From: Skeletonema tropicum
Taxonomy: Eukaryota > Bacillariophyta > Thalassiosirophyceae > Thalassiosirales > Thalassiosiraceae
NCBI GenBank assembly: GCA_037178625.1
Contig: JAWZXG010000040.1
Span: 41,990 to 105,989, forward strand
Direction: 5' to 3'
DNA length: 64,000 nt
Shown here: positions 21,857-34,452 of the stretch, in pieces
Position numbering within the stretch: the stretch's first letter is position 1
Layout: each line of letters begins with the position of its first letter
Notes under the pieces: model-generated
What the model saw: the letters and a program-made list of their open reading frames with translations, nothing else
Databases searched by the model: none
Told to the model about the DNA's origin: nothing
Translations under genes and position numbers: made by a program

Positions 21857-22308
21857 CTCTATCGATTAGTTGTTGAATGAGCTTGATTGGACGACTTTTG
21901 TTTTGATCGTCTTGGTTAAAAACGGTGCTACGTCTACGTTCAGCACGAGCGAGGCAGCCGACAGCGACAGCCGGCCAAATTGAATCTCAATCCGGCTTGA
22001 CAGCCAGAATTTCCAAACAGATAATATCCAAAAGTTGACAATGTGACCACTATTCGAATCGTCTCTTCAAGCTGCATCGAATCGATTAATGCCCTGATCA
22101 GACTTTCATCGTCAAAATACTCCTATATAATCACAGCTCAGACAGTTGTAGACGATCAGCACTCAGCACCGACCGTGACCGTCCATGACAATTGTTACAT
22201 CTAAGATCCAGACGCTGCGCTGAAGACACTGCTGTAGATACGATCAGGTAAGATCCATTCGAATATTAGATTATTCATCTCTGTAATCACTGGAGAGCGG
22301 TGGGCTCC

Positions 22309-22569
22309 ATGATGGGTTCACTCGACATGTGGGAGGTGCACCGTCATCATTCATCATCCGGCAAGGGCTACATCATACGCTCGGCAATAATAATAATACC
22401 ACCCAGCAACAGTGTGATAGTTCTTGTTCTACTGGCAGGAAGCGGTCGGCTCGCTTTGATGTTGCTGCCTGGTGGAGTTGGCTACTCTATTGGTATTGGA
22501 TGCAGCATGCAGCATTTGAAGTGGTGTCTGCTTTGGATCTTTGGATTTGATTTTGTGGGTTCGGGGTGA
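22309..22569 (+). CDS. Small hydrophobic ORF, unit 9 copy
   Basis: Intact, same translation as the unit 5 copy. The extra T at 22594-22599 lies just after the stop. Confidence 0.33.
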   Translation: MMGSLDMWEVHRHHSSSGKGYIIRSAIIIIPPSNSVIVLVLLAGSGRLALMLLPGGVGYSIGIGCSMQHLKWCLLWIFGFDFVGSG

Positions 22570-23502
22570 GTTGCGACATTGACAGCTTCTCACTTTTTTG
22601 ACCGACACCGATCAACGAAGCGAAGACGAAGCAAGCAAGCACAATGGCAATAAGAAGTAGTAGCACCTACTGCCGTGCCAATCATTACTATACGCCGTGC
22701 CAATCACCCGCTCGCCCGTGCCAACAAATCATGGACTCCACTGTATTGTAGTAGAAGTTGATAAATAGTTCCCTCGTGCGTCTATTAACACACACGTACC
22801 TTCTGGATGGATGAGGCTGATCGTCATGAGTGTCTTCAGCGCAGCGTTTAGAGCCCACCCCGTGCCAACTAATCATTGACGAGGCTGATTAAGGTGGTCG
22901 CTTTTTGAGATCTTACATCGTACCAACTGTCATTGATATGAATATTGGACTGTTCGAATTCGATAGAGCTTGAATTGACGATTCCAATGCTCGTCTCATT
23001 GTTATCTACGAAGCGAGGCGAGCGCAACGCAACGAGCGGAGCACTGCCATTGAAAACAGCGCTCGACTTCTAGGGGTCGATTTAGTTGATTCGATTAACA
23101 AAGGGTCGATATTTGGCCTTGGTAATAGTAACAATCGATAGGGATTGGCGAGAGCGTTCCAAATCACTACTCATTGTCTTGATACGACAACTGCAACGGG
23201 AGATATTAAGGAAGAGGATGATTTGGAGAGGAATGAAAGGGTACAATAATAGTGTTTATTCGTCTTACTTGCTGCGATCACTACAAGTCAACATATCGGA
23301 GGAGGTATCTCTAACTCAATAGAATAGAATGACTACTTTAGTAAAACCTAAACAACATATATTATATTACTTGCCATCGATTAATCCCTCTTGGCAAACT
23401 CTTATCTATCTAGCAGCTGCAGACTCTCCTCTGAGGTCCGCGCTAATACTAATATGTATCAACCATCCTCCGTCCTCTCACTCTCACACACCATACAACC
23501 AT

Positions 23503-24588
23503 CTACATGTCATCCACAAGCTGAACCTTGGCACGATCAAGCTTACTCTTCAAATAAAACGCATACGTCGAGAGAAGAATGAACGAACAACTAAACAACC
23601 CAATAAACACCCCCGCAGCCGAACTAGAATGAGACTTGGAGAACATTCCACCATCCTTGTAGACCATGTTGATACCCTCCATGAATTGACATGCCTTGTT
23701 GTTGCCACTTCCACCACCGTTCAAAGTCTGTTCACACTTTCCTGCCTCGAGGTAGATTGCCTCACATCCCTCCTTGACTGCATCTGCATCCTGTTGATCA
23801 TTGTAATTGGCATCACCTCCTTCCATACAAGACATGCATTCATTTCCAATCAGTGTCGTTTGAGCATGAGGAAGTTCCTTCCCAGTAATGGACGTGTACA
23901 CGTCTTCACCGCCATAGACATCGGCTAGGTTGCTACAGGTATCATCTGTAAAGACCCCCATGAGAATGGATCCTCCATCACTCGAACAATACGCTCCAGT
24001 ATAGTACGCTTCTCCATTCAACTGCTGACAAGTCACCATATCCATCAAATCCCACTCCTCGTCCACCTCTTGCTGCTGCTGTCCACCGTTCTCCTCTGCA
24101 TAGGGATTATTGTCCACACAATACTCCATCCCCTTATTCATAAAACAGTCATACTCACACTTCTCAAACGTTCCATAATTATCATCCCCATTGCCATTGT
24201 TGTTATAACATCCACATTCGTTACTACGGGCGTATTCACAATTGTAATCTTGATCTTGTTGGACTGCATCTAGATAGGATTGCAGATAAGTGTCCATGGA
24301 GATGATGTAGTCGCCATAGCCGGATTTGCAGCCGTAGGCACTATCGGTGGCGCAGGTGTTGGTGGGGCAGAGGCGGAAGCGGACTAGGTTGAGGTTGGTG
24401 AGTTTGATATCGCCCTCGTCGTCGCCGCCGTCGTTGGCATCTTCGTTCCATTGGGGTGTAGTGTGACATCCTTGGAATTTGAGTGAGTAGTTGGCTACCC
24501 AGCTGTAGTCGACTTGTTGATTGTCGTCACCGTCGAGACGTCGTGCGGAAGAAGGCGATGAGTGTCGTTTTGGAAAGCTCTCGTTGAG
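23503..24588 (-). CDS. Main Cys-rich membrane protein gene, unit 9 copy
   Basis: Intact. Same translation as unit 5. Confidence 0.77.
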   Translation of the reverse strand, partial: LNESFPKRHSSPSSARRLDGDDNQQVDYSWVANYSLKFQGCHTTPQWNEDANDGGDDEGDIKLTNLNLVRFRLCPTNTCATDSAYGCKSGYGDYIISMDTYLQSYLDAVQQDQDYNCEYARSNECGCYNNNGNGDDNYGTFEKCEYDCFMNKGMEYCVDNNPYAEENGGQQQQEVDEEWDLMDMVTCQQLNGEAYYTGAYCSSDGGSILMGVFTDDTCSNLADVYGGEDVYTSITGKELPHAQTTLIGNECMSCMEGGDANYNDQQDADAVKEGCEAIYLEAGKCEQTLNGGGSGNNKACQFMEGINMVYKDGGMFSKSHSSSAAGVFIGLFSCSFILLSTYAFYLKSKLDRAKVQLVDDM

Positions 24589-25039
24589 CTCTATCGATTA
24601 GTTGTTGAATGAGCTTGATTGGACGACTTTTGTTTGATCGTCTTGGTTAAAAACGGTGCTACGTCTACGTTCAGCACGAGCGAGGCAGCCGACAGCGACA
24701 GCCGGCCAAATTGAATCTCAATCCGGCTTGACAGCCAGAATTTCCAAACAGATAATATCCAAAAGTTGACAATGTGACCACTATTCGAATCGTCTCTTCA
24801 AGCTGCATCGAATCGATTAATGCCCTGATCAGACTTTCATCGTCAAAATACTCCTATATAATCACAGCTCAGACAGTTGTAGACGATCAGCACTCAGCAC
24901 CGACCGTGACCGTCCATGACAATTGTTACATCTAAGATCCAGACGCTGCGCTGAAGACACTGCTGTAGATACGATCAGGTAAGATCCATTCGAATATTAG
25001 ATTATTCATCTCTGTAATCACTGGAGAGCGGTGGGCTCC

Positions 25040-25300
25040 ATGATGGGTTCACTCGACATGTGGGAGGTGCACCGTCATCATTCATCATCCGGCAAGGGCT
25101 ACATCATACGCTCGGCAATAATAATAATACCACCCAGCAACAGTGTGATAGTTCTTGTTCTACTGGCAGGAAGCGGTCGGCTCGCTTTGATGTTGCTGCC
25201 TGGTGGAGTTGGCTACTCTATTGGTATTGGATGCAGCATGCAGCATTTGAAGTGGTGTCTGCTTTGGATCTTTGGATTTGATTTTGTGGGTTCGGGGTGA
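25040..25300 (+). CDS. Small hydrophobic ORF, unit 10 copy
   Basis: Intact, same translation as the unit 5 copy. Confidence 0.33.
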   Translation: MMGSLDMWEVHRHHSSSGKGYIIRSAIIIIPPSNSVIVLVLLAGSGRLALMLLPGGVGYSIGIGCSMQHLKWCLLWIFGFDFVGSG

Positions 25301-26232
25301 GTTGCGACATTGACAGCTTCTCACTTTTTGACCGACACCGATCAACGAAGCGAAGACGAAGCAAGCAAGCACAATGGCAATAAGAAGTAGTAGCACCTAC
25401 TGCCGTGCCAATCATTACTATACGCCGTGCCAATCACCCGCTCGCCCGTGCCAACAAATCATGGACTCCACTGTATTGTAGTAGAAGTTGATAAATAGTT
25501 CCCTCGTGCGTCTATTAACACACACGTACCTTCTGGATGGATGAGGCTGATCGTCATGAGTGTCTTCAGCGCAGCGTTTAGAGCCCACCCCGTGCCAACT
25601 AATCATTGACGAGGCTGATTAAGGTGGTCGCTTTTTGAGATCTTACATCGTACCAACTGTCATTGATATGAATATTGGACTGTTCGAATTCGATAGAGCT
25701 TGAATTGACGATTCCAATGCTCGTCTCATTGTTATCTACGAAGCGAGGCGAGCGCAACGCAACGAGCGGAGCACTGCCATTGAAAACAGCGCTCGACTTC
25801 TAGGGGTCGATTTAGTTGATTCGATTAACAAAGGGTCGATATTTGGCCTTGGTAATAGTAACAATCGATAGGGATTGGCGAGAGCGTTCCAAATCACTAC
25901 TCATTGTCTTGATACGACAACTGCAACGGGAGATATTAAGGAAGAGGATGATTTGGAGAGGAATGAAAGGGTACAATAATAGTGTTTATTCGTCTTACTT
26001 GCTGCGATCACTACAAGTCAACATATCGGAGGAGGTATCTCTAACTCAATAGAATAGAATGACTACTTTAGTAAAACCTAAACAACATATATTATATTAC
26101 TTGCCATCGATTAATCCCTCTTGGCAAACTCTTATCTATCTAGCAGCTGCAGACTCTCCTCTGAGGTCCGCGCTAATACTAATATGTATCAACCATCCTC
26201 CGTCCTCTCACTCTCACACACCATACAACCAT

Positions 26233-27318
26233 CTACATGTCATCCACAAGCTGAACCTTGGCACGATCAAGCTTACTCTTCAAATAAAACGCATACGTCG
26301 AGAGAAGAATGAACGAACAACTAAACAACCCAATAAACACCCCCGCAGCCGAACTAGAATGAGACTTGGAGAACATTCCACCATCCTTGTAGACCATGTT
26401 GATACCCTCCATGAATTGACATGCCTTGTTGTTGCCACTTCCACCACCGTTCAAAGTCTGTTCACACTTTCCTGCCTCGAGGTAGATTGCCTCACATCCC
26501 TCCTTGACTGCATCTGCATCCTGTTGATCATTGTAATTGGCATCACCTCCTTCCATACAAGACATGCATTCATTTCCAATCAGTGTCGTTTGAGCATGAG
26601 GAAGTTCCTTCCCAGTAATGGACGTGTACACGTCTTCACCGCCATAGACATCGGCTAGGTTGCTACAGGTATCATCTGTAAAGACCCCCATGAGAATGGA
26701 TCCTCCATCACTCGAACAATACGCTCCAGTATAGTACGCTTCTCCATTCAACTGCTGACAAGTCACCATATCCATCAAATCCCACTCCTCGTCCACCTCT
26801 TGCTGCTGCTGTCCACCGTTCTCCTCTGCATAGGGATTATTGTCCACACAATACTCCATCCCCTTATTCATAAAACAGTCATACTCACACTTCTCAAACG
26901 TTCCATAATTATCATCCCCATTGCCATTGTTGTTATAACATCCACATTCGTTACTACGGGCGTATTCACAATTGTAATCTTGATCTTGTTGGACTGCATC
27001 TAGATAGGATTGCAGATAAGTGTCCATGGAGATGATGTAGTCGCCATAGCCGGATTTGCAGCCGTAGGCACTATCGGTGGCGCAGGTGTTGGTGGGGCAG
27101 AGGCGGAAGCGGACTAGGTTGAGGTTGGTGAGTTTGATATCGCCCTCGTCGTCGCCGCCGTCGTTGGCATCTTCGTTCCATTGGGGTGTAGTGTGACATC
27201 CTTGGAATTTGAGTGAGTAGTTGGCTACCCAGCTGTAGTCGACTTGTTGATTGTCGTCACCGTCGAGACGTCGTGCGGAAGAAGGCGATGAGTGTCGTTT
27301 TGGAAAGCTCTCGTTGAG
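26233..27318 (-). CDS. Main Cys-rich membrane protein gene, unit 10 copy
   Basis: Intact. Same translation as unit 5. Its neighbour to the right is the insertion-rich unit 11, but its upstream region (27336-27600) looks consensus. Confidence 0.77.
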   Translation of the reverse strand, partial: LNESFPKRHSSPSSARRLDGDDNQQVDYSWVANYSLKFQGCHTTPQWNEDANDGGDDEGDIKLTNLNLVRFRLCPTNTCATDSAYGCKSGYGDYIISMDTYLQSYLDAVQQDQDYNCEYARSNECGCYNNNGNGDDNYGTFEKCEYDCFMNKGMEYCVDNNPYAEENGGQQQQEVDEEWDLMDMVTCQQLNGEAYYTGAYCSSDGGSILMGVFTDDTCSNLADVYGGEDVYTSITGKELPHAQTTLIGNECMSCMEGGDANYNDQQDADAVKEGCEAIYLEAGKCEQTLNGGGSGNNKACQFMEGINMVYKDGGMFSKSHSSSAAGVFIGLFSCSFILLSTYAFYLKSKLDRAKVQLVDDM

Positions 27319-27771
27319 CTCTATCGATTAGTTGTTGAATGAGCTTGATTGGACGACTTTTGTTTGATCGTCTTGGTTAAAAACGGTGCTACGTCTACGT
27401 TCAGCACGAGCGAGGCAGCCGACAGCGACAGCCGGCCAAATTGAATCTCAATCCGGCTTGACAGCCAGAATTTCCAAACAGATAATATCCAAAAGTTGAC
27501 AATGTGACCACTATTCGAATCGTCTCTTCAAGCTGCATCGAATCGATTAATGCCCTGATCAGACTTTCATCGTCAAAATACTCCTATATAATCACAGCTC
27601 AGACAGTTGTAGACGATCAGCACTCAGCACCGACCGTGACCGTCCATGACAATTGTTACATCTAAGATCCAGACGCTGCGCTGAAGACACTGCTGTAGAT
27701 ACGATCTCAGGTAAGATCCATTCGAATATTAGATTATTCATCTCTGTAATCACTGGAGAGCGGTGGGCTCC

Positions 27772-28032
27772 ATGATGGGTTCACTCGACATGTGGGAGGT
27801 GCACCGTCATCATTCATCATCCGGCAAGGGCTACATCATACGCTCGGCAATAATAATAATACCACCCAGCAACAGTGTGATAGTTCTTGTTCTACTGGCA
27901 GGAAGCGGTCGGCTCGCTTTGATGTTGCTGCCTGGTGGAGTTGGCTACTCTATTGGTATTGGATGCAGCATGCAGCATTTGAAGTGGTGTCTGCTTTGGA
28001 TCTTTGGATTTGATTTTGTGGGTTCGGGGTGA
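27772..28032 (+). CDS. Small hydrophobic ORF, unit 11 copy
   Basis: Intact although the unit is insertion-rich. The nearest insertions are at 27705 (upstream, beside the possible splice donor) and near 28099. Confidence 0.33.
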   Translation: MMGSLDMWEVHRHHSSSGKGYIIRSAIIIIPPSNSVIVLVLLAGSGRLALMLLPGGVGYSIGIGCSMQHLKWCLLWIFGFDFVGSG

Positions 28033-28975
28033 GTTGCGACATTGACAGCTTCTCACTTTTTGACCGACACCGATCAACGAAGCGAAGACGAAGCAAGCCA
28101 AGCACAATGGCAATAAGAAGTAGTAGCACCTACTGCCGTGCCAATCAATTACTATACGCCGTGCCAATCACCCGCTCGCCCGTGCCAACAAATCATGGAC
28201 TCCACTGTATTGTAGTAGAAGTTGAATAAATAGTTCCCTCGTGCGTCTATTAACACACACGTACCTTCTGGATGGATGAGGCTGATCGTCATGAGTGTCT
28301 TCAGCGCAGCGTTTAGAGCCCACCCCGTGCCAACTAATCATTGACGAGGCTGATTAAGGTGGTCGCTTTTTGAGATCTTAACATCCGTACCAACTGTCAT
28401 TGATATGAATATTGGACTGTTCGAATTCGATAGAGCTTGAATTGACGATTCCAATGCTCGTCTCATTGTTATCTACGAAGCGAGGCGAGCGCAACGCAAC
28501 GAGCGGAGCACTGCCATTGAAAACAGCGCTCGACTTCTAGGGGTCGATTTAGTTGATTTTCGATTAACAAAGGGTCGATATTTGGCCTTGGTAATAGTAA
28601 CAATCGATAGGGATTGGCGAGAGCGTTCCAAATCACTACTCATTGTCTTGATACCGACAACTGCAACGGGAGATATTAAGGAAGAGGATGATTTGGAGAG
28701 GAATGAAAGGGTACAATAATAGTGTTTATTCGTCTTACTTGCTGCGATCACTACAAGTCAACATATCGGAGGAGGTATCTCTAACTCAATAGAATAGAAT
28801 GACTACTTTAGTAAAACCTAAACAAACATATATTATATTACTTGCCATCGATTAATCCCTCTTGGCAAACTCTTATCTATCTAGCAGCTGCAGACTCTCC
28901 TCTGAGGTCCGCGCTAATACTAATATGTATCAACCATCCTCCGTCCTCTCACTCTCACACACACCATACAACCAT

Positions 28976-30075
28976 CTACATGTCATCCACAAGCTGAACC
29001 TTGGCACGATCAAGCTTACTCCTTCAAATAAAACGCATACGTCGAGAGAAGAATGAACGAACAACTAAACAACCCAATAAACACCCCCGCAGCCGAACTA
29101 GAATGAGACTTGGAGAACATTCCACCATCCTTGTAGACCATGTTGATACCCTCCATTGAATTGACATGCCTTGTTGTTGCCACTTCCACCACCGTTCAAA
29201 GTCTGTTCACACTTTCCTGCCTCGAGGTAGATTGCCTCACATCCCTCCTTGACTGCATCTGCATCCTGTTGATCATTGTAATTGGCATCACCTCCTTCCA
29301 TACAAGACATGCATTCATTTCCAATCAGTGTCGTTTGAGCATGAGGAAGTTCCTTCCCAGTAATGGACGTGTACACGTCTTCACCGCCATAGACATCGGC
29401 TAGGTTGCTACAGGTATCATCTGTAAAGACCCCCATGAGAATGGATCCTCCATCACTCGAACAACAATACGCTCCAGTATAGTACGCTTCTCCATTCAAC
29501 TGCTGACAAGTCACCATATCCATCAAATCCCACTCCTCGTCCACCTCTTGCTGCTGCTGTCCACCGTTCTCCTCTGCATAGGGATTATTGTCCACACAAT
29601 ACTCCATCCCCTTATTCATAAAACAGTCATACTCACACTTCTCAAACGTTCCATAATTTTATCATCCCCATTGCCATTGTTGTTATAACATCCACATTCG
29701 TTACTACGGGCGTATTCACAATTGTAATCTTGATCTTGTTGGACTGCATCCTAGATAGGATTGCAGATAAGTGTCCATGGAGATGATGTAGTCGCCATAG
29801 CCGGATTTGCAGCCGTAGGCACTATCGGTGGCGCAGGTGTTGGTGGGGCAGAGGCGGAGCGGAAGCGGACTAGGTTGAGGTTGGTGAGTTTGATATCGCC
29901 CTCGTCGTCGCCGCCGTCGTTGGCATCTTCGTTCCATTGGGGTGTAGTGTGACATCCTTGGAATTTGAGTGAGTAGTTGGCTACCCAGCTGTAGTCGACT
30001 TGTTGATTGTCGTCACCGTCGAGACGTCGTGCGGAAGAAGGCGATGAGTGTCCGTTTTGGAAAGCTCTCGTTGAG
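28976..30075 (-). pseudogene. Main Cys-rich membrane protein gene, unit 11 copy, many insertions
   Basis: Seven insertions lie inside the frame, near 29022, 29156, 29464 (+3, in frame, an extra Cys after A-Y-C), 29658, 29751, 29858 and 30052. Only a stretch of about 170 residues stays in frame. All are insertions, as in the rest of this unit. Confidence 0.7.
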
Positions 30076-30526
30076 CTCTATCGATTAGTTGTTGAATGAG
30101 CTTGATTGGACGACTTTTGTTTGATCGTCTTGGTTAAAAACGGTGCTACGTCTACGTTCAGCACGAGCGAGGCAGCCGACAGCGACAGCCGGCCAAATTG
30201 AATCTCAATCCGGCTTGACAGCCAGAATTTCCAAACAGATAATATCCAAAAGTTGACAATGTGACCACTATTCGAATCGTCTCTTCAAGCTGCATCGAAT
30301 CGATTAATGCCCTGATCAGACTTTCATCGTCAAAATACTCCTATATAATCACAGCTCAGACAGTTGTAGACGATCAGCACTCAGCACCGACCGTGACCGT
30401 CCATGACAATTGTTACATCTAAGATCCAGACGCTGCGCTGAAGACACTGCTGTAGATACGATCAGGTAAGATCCATTCGAATATTAGATTATTCATCTCT
30501 GTAATCACTGGAGAGCGGTGGGCTCC

Positions 30527-30787
30527 ATGATGGGTTCACTCGACATGTGGGAGGTGCACCGTCATCATTCATCATCCGGCAAGGGCTACATCATACGCTC
30601 GGCAATAATAATAATACCACCCAGCAACAGTGTGATAGTTCTTGTTCTACTGGCAGGAAGCGGTCGGCTCGCTTTGATGTTGCTGCCTGGTGGAGTTGGC
30701 TACTCTATTGGTATTGGATGCAGCATGCAGCATTTGAAGTGGTGTCTGCTTTGGATCTTTGGATTTGATTTTGTGGGTTCGGGGTGA
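30527..30787 (+). CDS. Small hydrophobic ORF, unit 12 copy
   Basis: Intact, same translation as the unit 5 copy. Confidence 0.33.
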   Translation: MMGSLDMWEVHRHHSSSGKGYIIRSAIIIIPPSNSVIVLVLLAGSGRLALMLLPGGVGYSIGIGCSMQHLKWCLLWIFGFDFVGSG

Positions 30788-31719
30788 GTTGCGACATTGA
30801 CAGCTTCTCACTTTTTGACCGACACCGATCAACGAAGCGAAGACGAAGCAAGCAAGCACAATGGCAATAAGAAGTAGTAGCACCTACTGCCGTGCCAATC
30901 ATTACTATACGCCGTGCCAATCACCCGCTCGCCCGTGCCAACAAATCATGGACTCCACTGTATTGTAGTAGAAGTTGATAAATAGTTCCCTCGTGCGTCT
31001 ATTAACACACACGTACCTTCTGGATGGATGAGGCTGATCGTCATGAGTGTCTTCAGCGCAGCGTTTAGAGCCCACCCCGTGCCAACTAATCATTGACGAG
31101 GCTGATTAAGGTGGTCGCTTTTTGAGATCTTACATCGTACCAACTGTCATTGATATGAATATTGGACTGTTCGAATTCGATAGAGCTTGAATTGACGATT
31201 CCAATGCTCGTCTCATTGTTATCTACGAAGCGAGGCGAGCGCAACGCAACGAGCGGAGCACTGCCATTGAAAACAGCGCTCGACTTCTAGGGGTCGATTT
31301 AGTTGATTCGATTAACAAAGGGTCGATATTTGGCCTTGGTAATAGTAACAATCGATAGGGATTGGCGAGAGCGTTCCAAATCACTACTCATTGTCTTGAT
31401 ACGACAACTGCAACGGGAGATATTAAGGAAGAGGATGATTTGGAGAGGAATGAAAGGGTACAATAATAGTGTTTATTCGTCTTACTTGCTGCGATCACTA
31501 CAAGTCAACATATCGGAGGAGGTATCTCTAACTCAATAGAATAGAATGACTACTTTAGTAAAACCTAAACAACATATATTATATTACTTGCCATCGATTA
31601 ATCCCTCTTGGCAAACTCTTATCTATCTAGCAGCTGCAGACTCTCCTCTGAGGTCCGCGCTAATACTAATATGTATCAACCATCCTCCGTCCTCTCACTC
31701 TCACACACCATACAACCAT

Positions 31720-32807
31720 CTACATGTCATCCACAAGCTGAACCTTGGCACGATCAAGCTTACTCTTCAAATAAAACGCATACGTCGAGAGAAGAATGAA
31801 CGAACAACTAAACAACCCAATAAACACCCCCGCAGCCGAACTAGAATGAGACTTGGAGAACATTCCACCATCCTTGTAGACCATGTTGATACCCTCCATG
31901 AATTGACATGCCTTGTTGTTGCCACTTCCACCACCGTTCAAAGTCTGTTCACACTTTCCTGCCTCGAGGTAGATTGCCTCACATCCCTTCCTTGACTGCA
32001 TCTGCATCCTGTTGATCATTGTAATTGGCATCACCTCCTTCCATACAAGACATGCATTCATTTCCAATCAGTGTCGTTTGAGCATGAGGAAGTTCCTTCC
32101 CAGTAATGGACGTGTACACGTCTTCACCGCCATAGACATCCGGCTAGGTTGCTACAGGTATCATCTGTAAAGACCCCCATGAGAATGGATCCTCCATCAC
32201 TCGAACAATACGCTCCAGTATAGTACGCTTCTCCATTCAACTGCTGACAAGTCACCATATCCATCAAATCCCACTCCTCGTCCACCTCTTGCTGCTGCTG
32301 TCCACCGTTCTCCTCTGCATAGGGATTATTGTCCACACAATACTCCATCCCCTTATTCATAAAACAGTCATACTCACACTTCTCAAACGTTCCATAATTA
32401 TCATCCCCATTGCCATTGTTGTTATAACATCCACATTCGTTACTACGGGCGTATTCACAATTGTAATCTTGATCTTGTTGGACTGCATCTAGATAGGATT
32501 GCAGATAAGTGTCCATGGAGATGATGTAGTCGCCATAGCCGGATTTGCAGCCGTAGGCACTATCGGTGGCGCAGGTGTTGGTGGGGCAGAGGCGGAAGCG
32601 GACTAGGTTGAGGTTGGTGAGTTTGATATCGCCCTCGTCGTCGCCGCCGTCGTTGGCATCTTCGTTCCATTGGGGTGTAGTGTGACATCCTTGGAATTTG
32701 AGTGAGTAGTTGGCTACCCAGCTGTAGTCGACTTGTTGATTGTCGTCACCGTCGAGACGTCGTGCGGAAGAAGGCGATGAGTGTCGTTTTGGAAAGCTCT
32801 CGTTGAG
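31720..32807 (-). pseudogene. Main Cys-rich membrane protein gene, unit 12 copy, two frameshifts
   Basis: Single insertions near 31988 (T in a T/C tract) and 32141 (C) each shift the frame. Between them the reading runs in the wrong frame for about 50 codons, then recovers only in separate fragments. Confidence 0.7.
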
Positions 32808-33258
32808 CTCTATCGATTAGTTGTTGAATGAGCTTGATTGGACGACTTTTGTTTGATCGTCTTGGTTAAAAACGGTGCTACGTCTACGTTCAGCACGAGC
32901 GAGGCAGCCGACAGCGACAGCCGGCCAAATTGAATCTCAATCCGGCTTGACAGCCAGAATTTCCAAACAGATAATATCCAAAAGTTGACAATGTGACCAC
33001 TATTCGAATCGTCTCTTCAAGCTGCATCGAATCGATTAATGCCCTGATCAGACTTTCATCGTCAAAATACTCCTATATAATCACAGCTCAGACAGTTGTA
33101 GACGATCAGCACTCAGCACCGACCGTGACCGTCCATGACAATTGTTACATCTAAGATCCAGACGCTGCGCTGAAGACACTGCTGTAGATACGATCAGGTA
33201 AGATCCATTCGAATATTAGATTATTCATCTCTGTAATCACTGGAGAGCGGTGGGCTCC

Positions 33259-33519
33259 ATGATGGGTTCACTCGACATGTGGGAGGTGCACCGTCATCAT
33301 TCATCATCCGGCAAGGGCTACATCATACGCTCGGCAATAATAATAATACCACCCAGCAACAGTGTGATAGTTCTTGTTCTACTGGCAGGAAGCGGTCGGC
33401 TCGCTTTGATGTTGCTGCCTGGTGGAGTTGGCTACTCTATTGGTATTGGATGCAGCATGCAGCATTTGAAGTGGTGTCTGCTTTGGATCTTTGGATTTGA
33501 TTTTGTGGGTTCGGGGTGA
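33259..33519 (+). CDS. Small hydrophobic ORF, unit 13 copy
   Basis: Intact, same translation as the unit 5 copy. Confidence 0.33.
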   Translation: MMGSLDMWEVHRHHSSSGKGYIIRSAIIIIPPSNSVIVLVLLAGSGRLALMLLPGGVGYSIGIGCSMQHLKWCLLWIFGFDFVGSG

Positions 33520-34452
33520 GTTGCGACATTGACAGCTTCTCACTTTTTGACCGACACCGATCAACGAAGCGAAGACGAAGCAAGCAAGCACAATGGCAAT
33601 AAGAAGTAGTAGCACCTACTGCCGTGCCAATCATTACTATACGCCGTGCCAATCACCCGCTCGCCCCGTGCCAACAAATCATGGACTCCACTGTATTGTA
33701 GTAGAAGTTGATAAATAGTTCCCTCGTGCGTCTATTAACACACACGTACCTTCTGGATGGATGAGGCTGATCGTCATGAGTGTCTTCAGCGCAGCGTTTA
33801 GAGCCCACCCCGTGCCAACTAATCATTGACGAGGCTGATTAAGGTGGTCGCTTTTTGAGATCTTACATCGTACCAACTGTCATTGATATGAATATTGGAC
33901 TGTTCGAATTCGATAGAGCTTGAATTGACGATTCCAATGCTCGTCTCATTGTTATCTACGAAGCGAGGCGAGCGCAACGCAACGAGCGGAGCACTGCCAT
34001 TGAAAACAGCGCTCGACTTCTAGGGGTCGATTTAGTTGATTCGATTAACAAAGGGTCGATATTTGGCCTTGGTAATAGTAACAATCGATAGGGATTGGCG
34101 AGAGCGTTCCAAATCACTACTCATTGTCTTGATACGACAACTGCAACGGGAGATATTAAGGAAGAGGATGATTTGGAGAGGAATGAAAGGGTACAATAAT
34201 AGTGTTTATTCGTCTTACTTGCTGCGATCACTACAAGTCAACATATCGGAGGAGGTATCTCTAACTCAATAGAATAGAATGACTACTTTAGTAAAACCTA
34301 AACAACATATATTATATTACTTGCCATCGATTAATCCCTCTTGGCAAACTCTTATCTATCTAGCAGCTGCAGACTCTCCTCTGAGGTCCGCGCTAATACT
34401 AATATGTATCAACCATCCTCCGTCCTCTCACTCTCACACACCATACAACCAT

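Larger units (their letters stand above)
19143..21873 (+). repeat. Repeat unit 8 (2,731 bp)
   Basis: One extra A in the run at 19186-19191, upstream of both genes. Otherwise consensus. Confidence 0.97.
21874..24605 (+). repeat. Repeat unit 9 (2,732 bp)
   Basis: One extra T in the run at 21901-21904 and one in the run at 22594-22599, both non-coding. Confidence 0.97.
24606..27335 (+). repeat. Repeat unit 10 (2,730 bp)
   Basis: Consensus length, no indel noticed, both frames intact. Confidence 0.97.
27336..30092 (+). repeat. Repeat unit 11 (2,757 bp, insertion-rich)
   Basis: Sixteen insertions and no deletions. Several are micro-duplications: +TC 27705, +AAC near 29464, and a 5-bp GGAGC-type repeat near 29858. 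The sum of +27 equals the excess length. Apart from these the sequence is consensus. Confidence 0.97.
30093..32824 (+). repeat. Repeat unit 12 (2,732 bp)
   Basis: Has +T near 31988 and +C near 32141, both inside the main gene. Confidence 0.97.
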
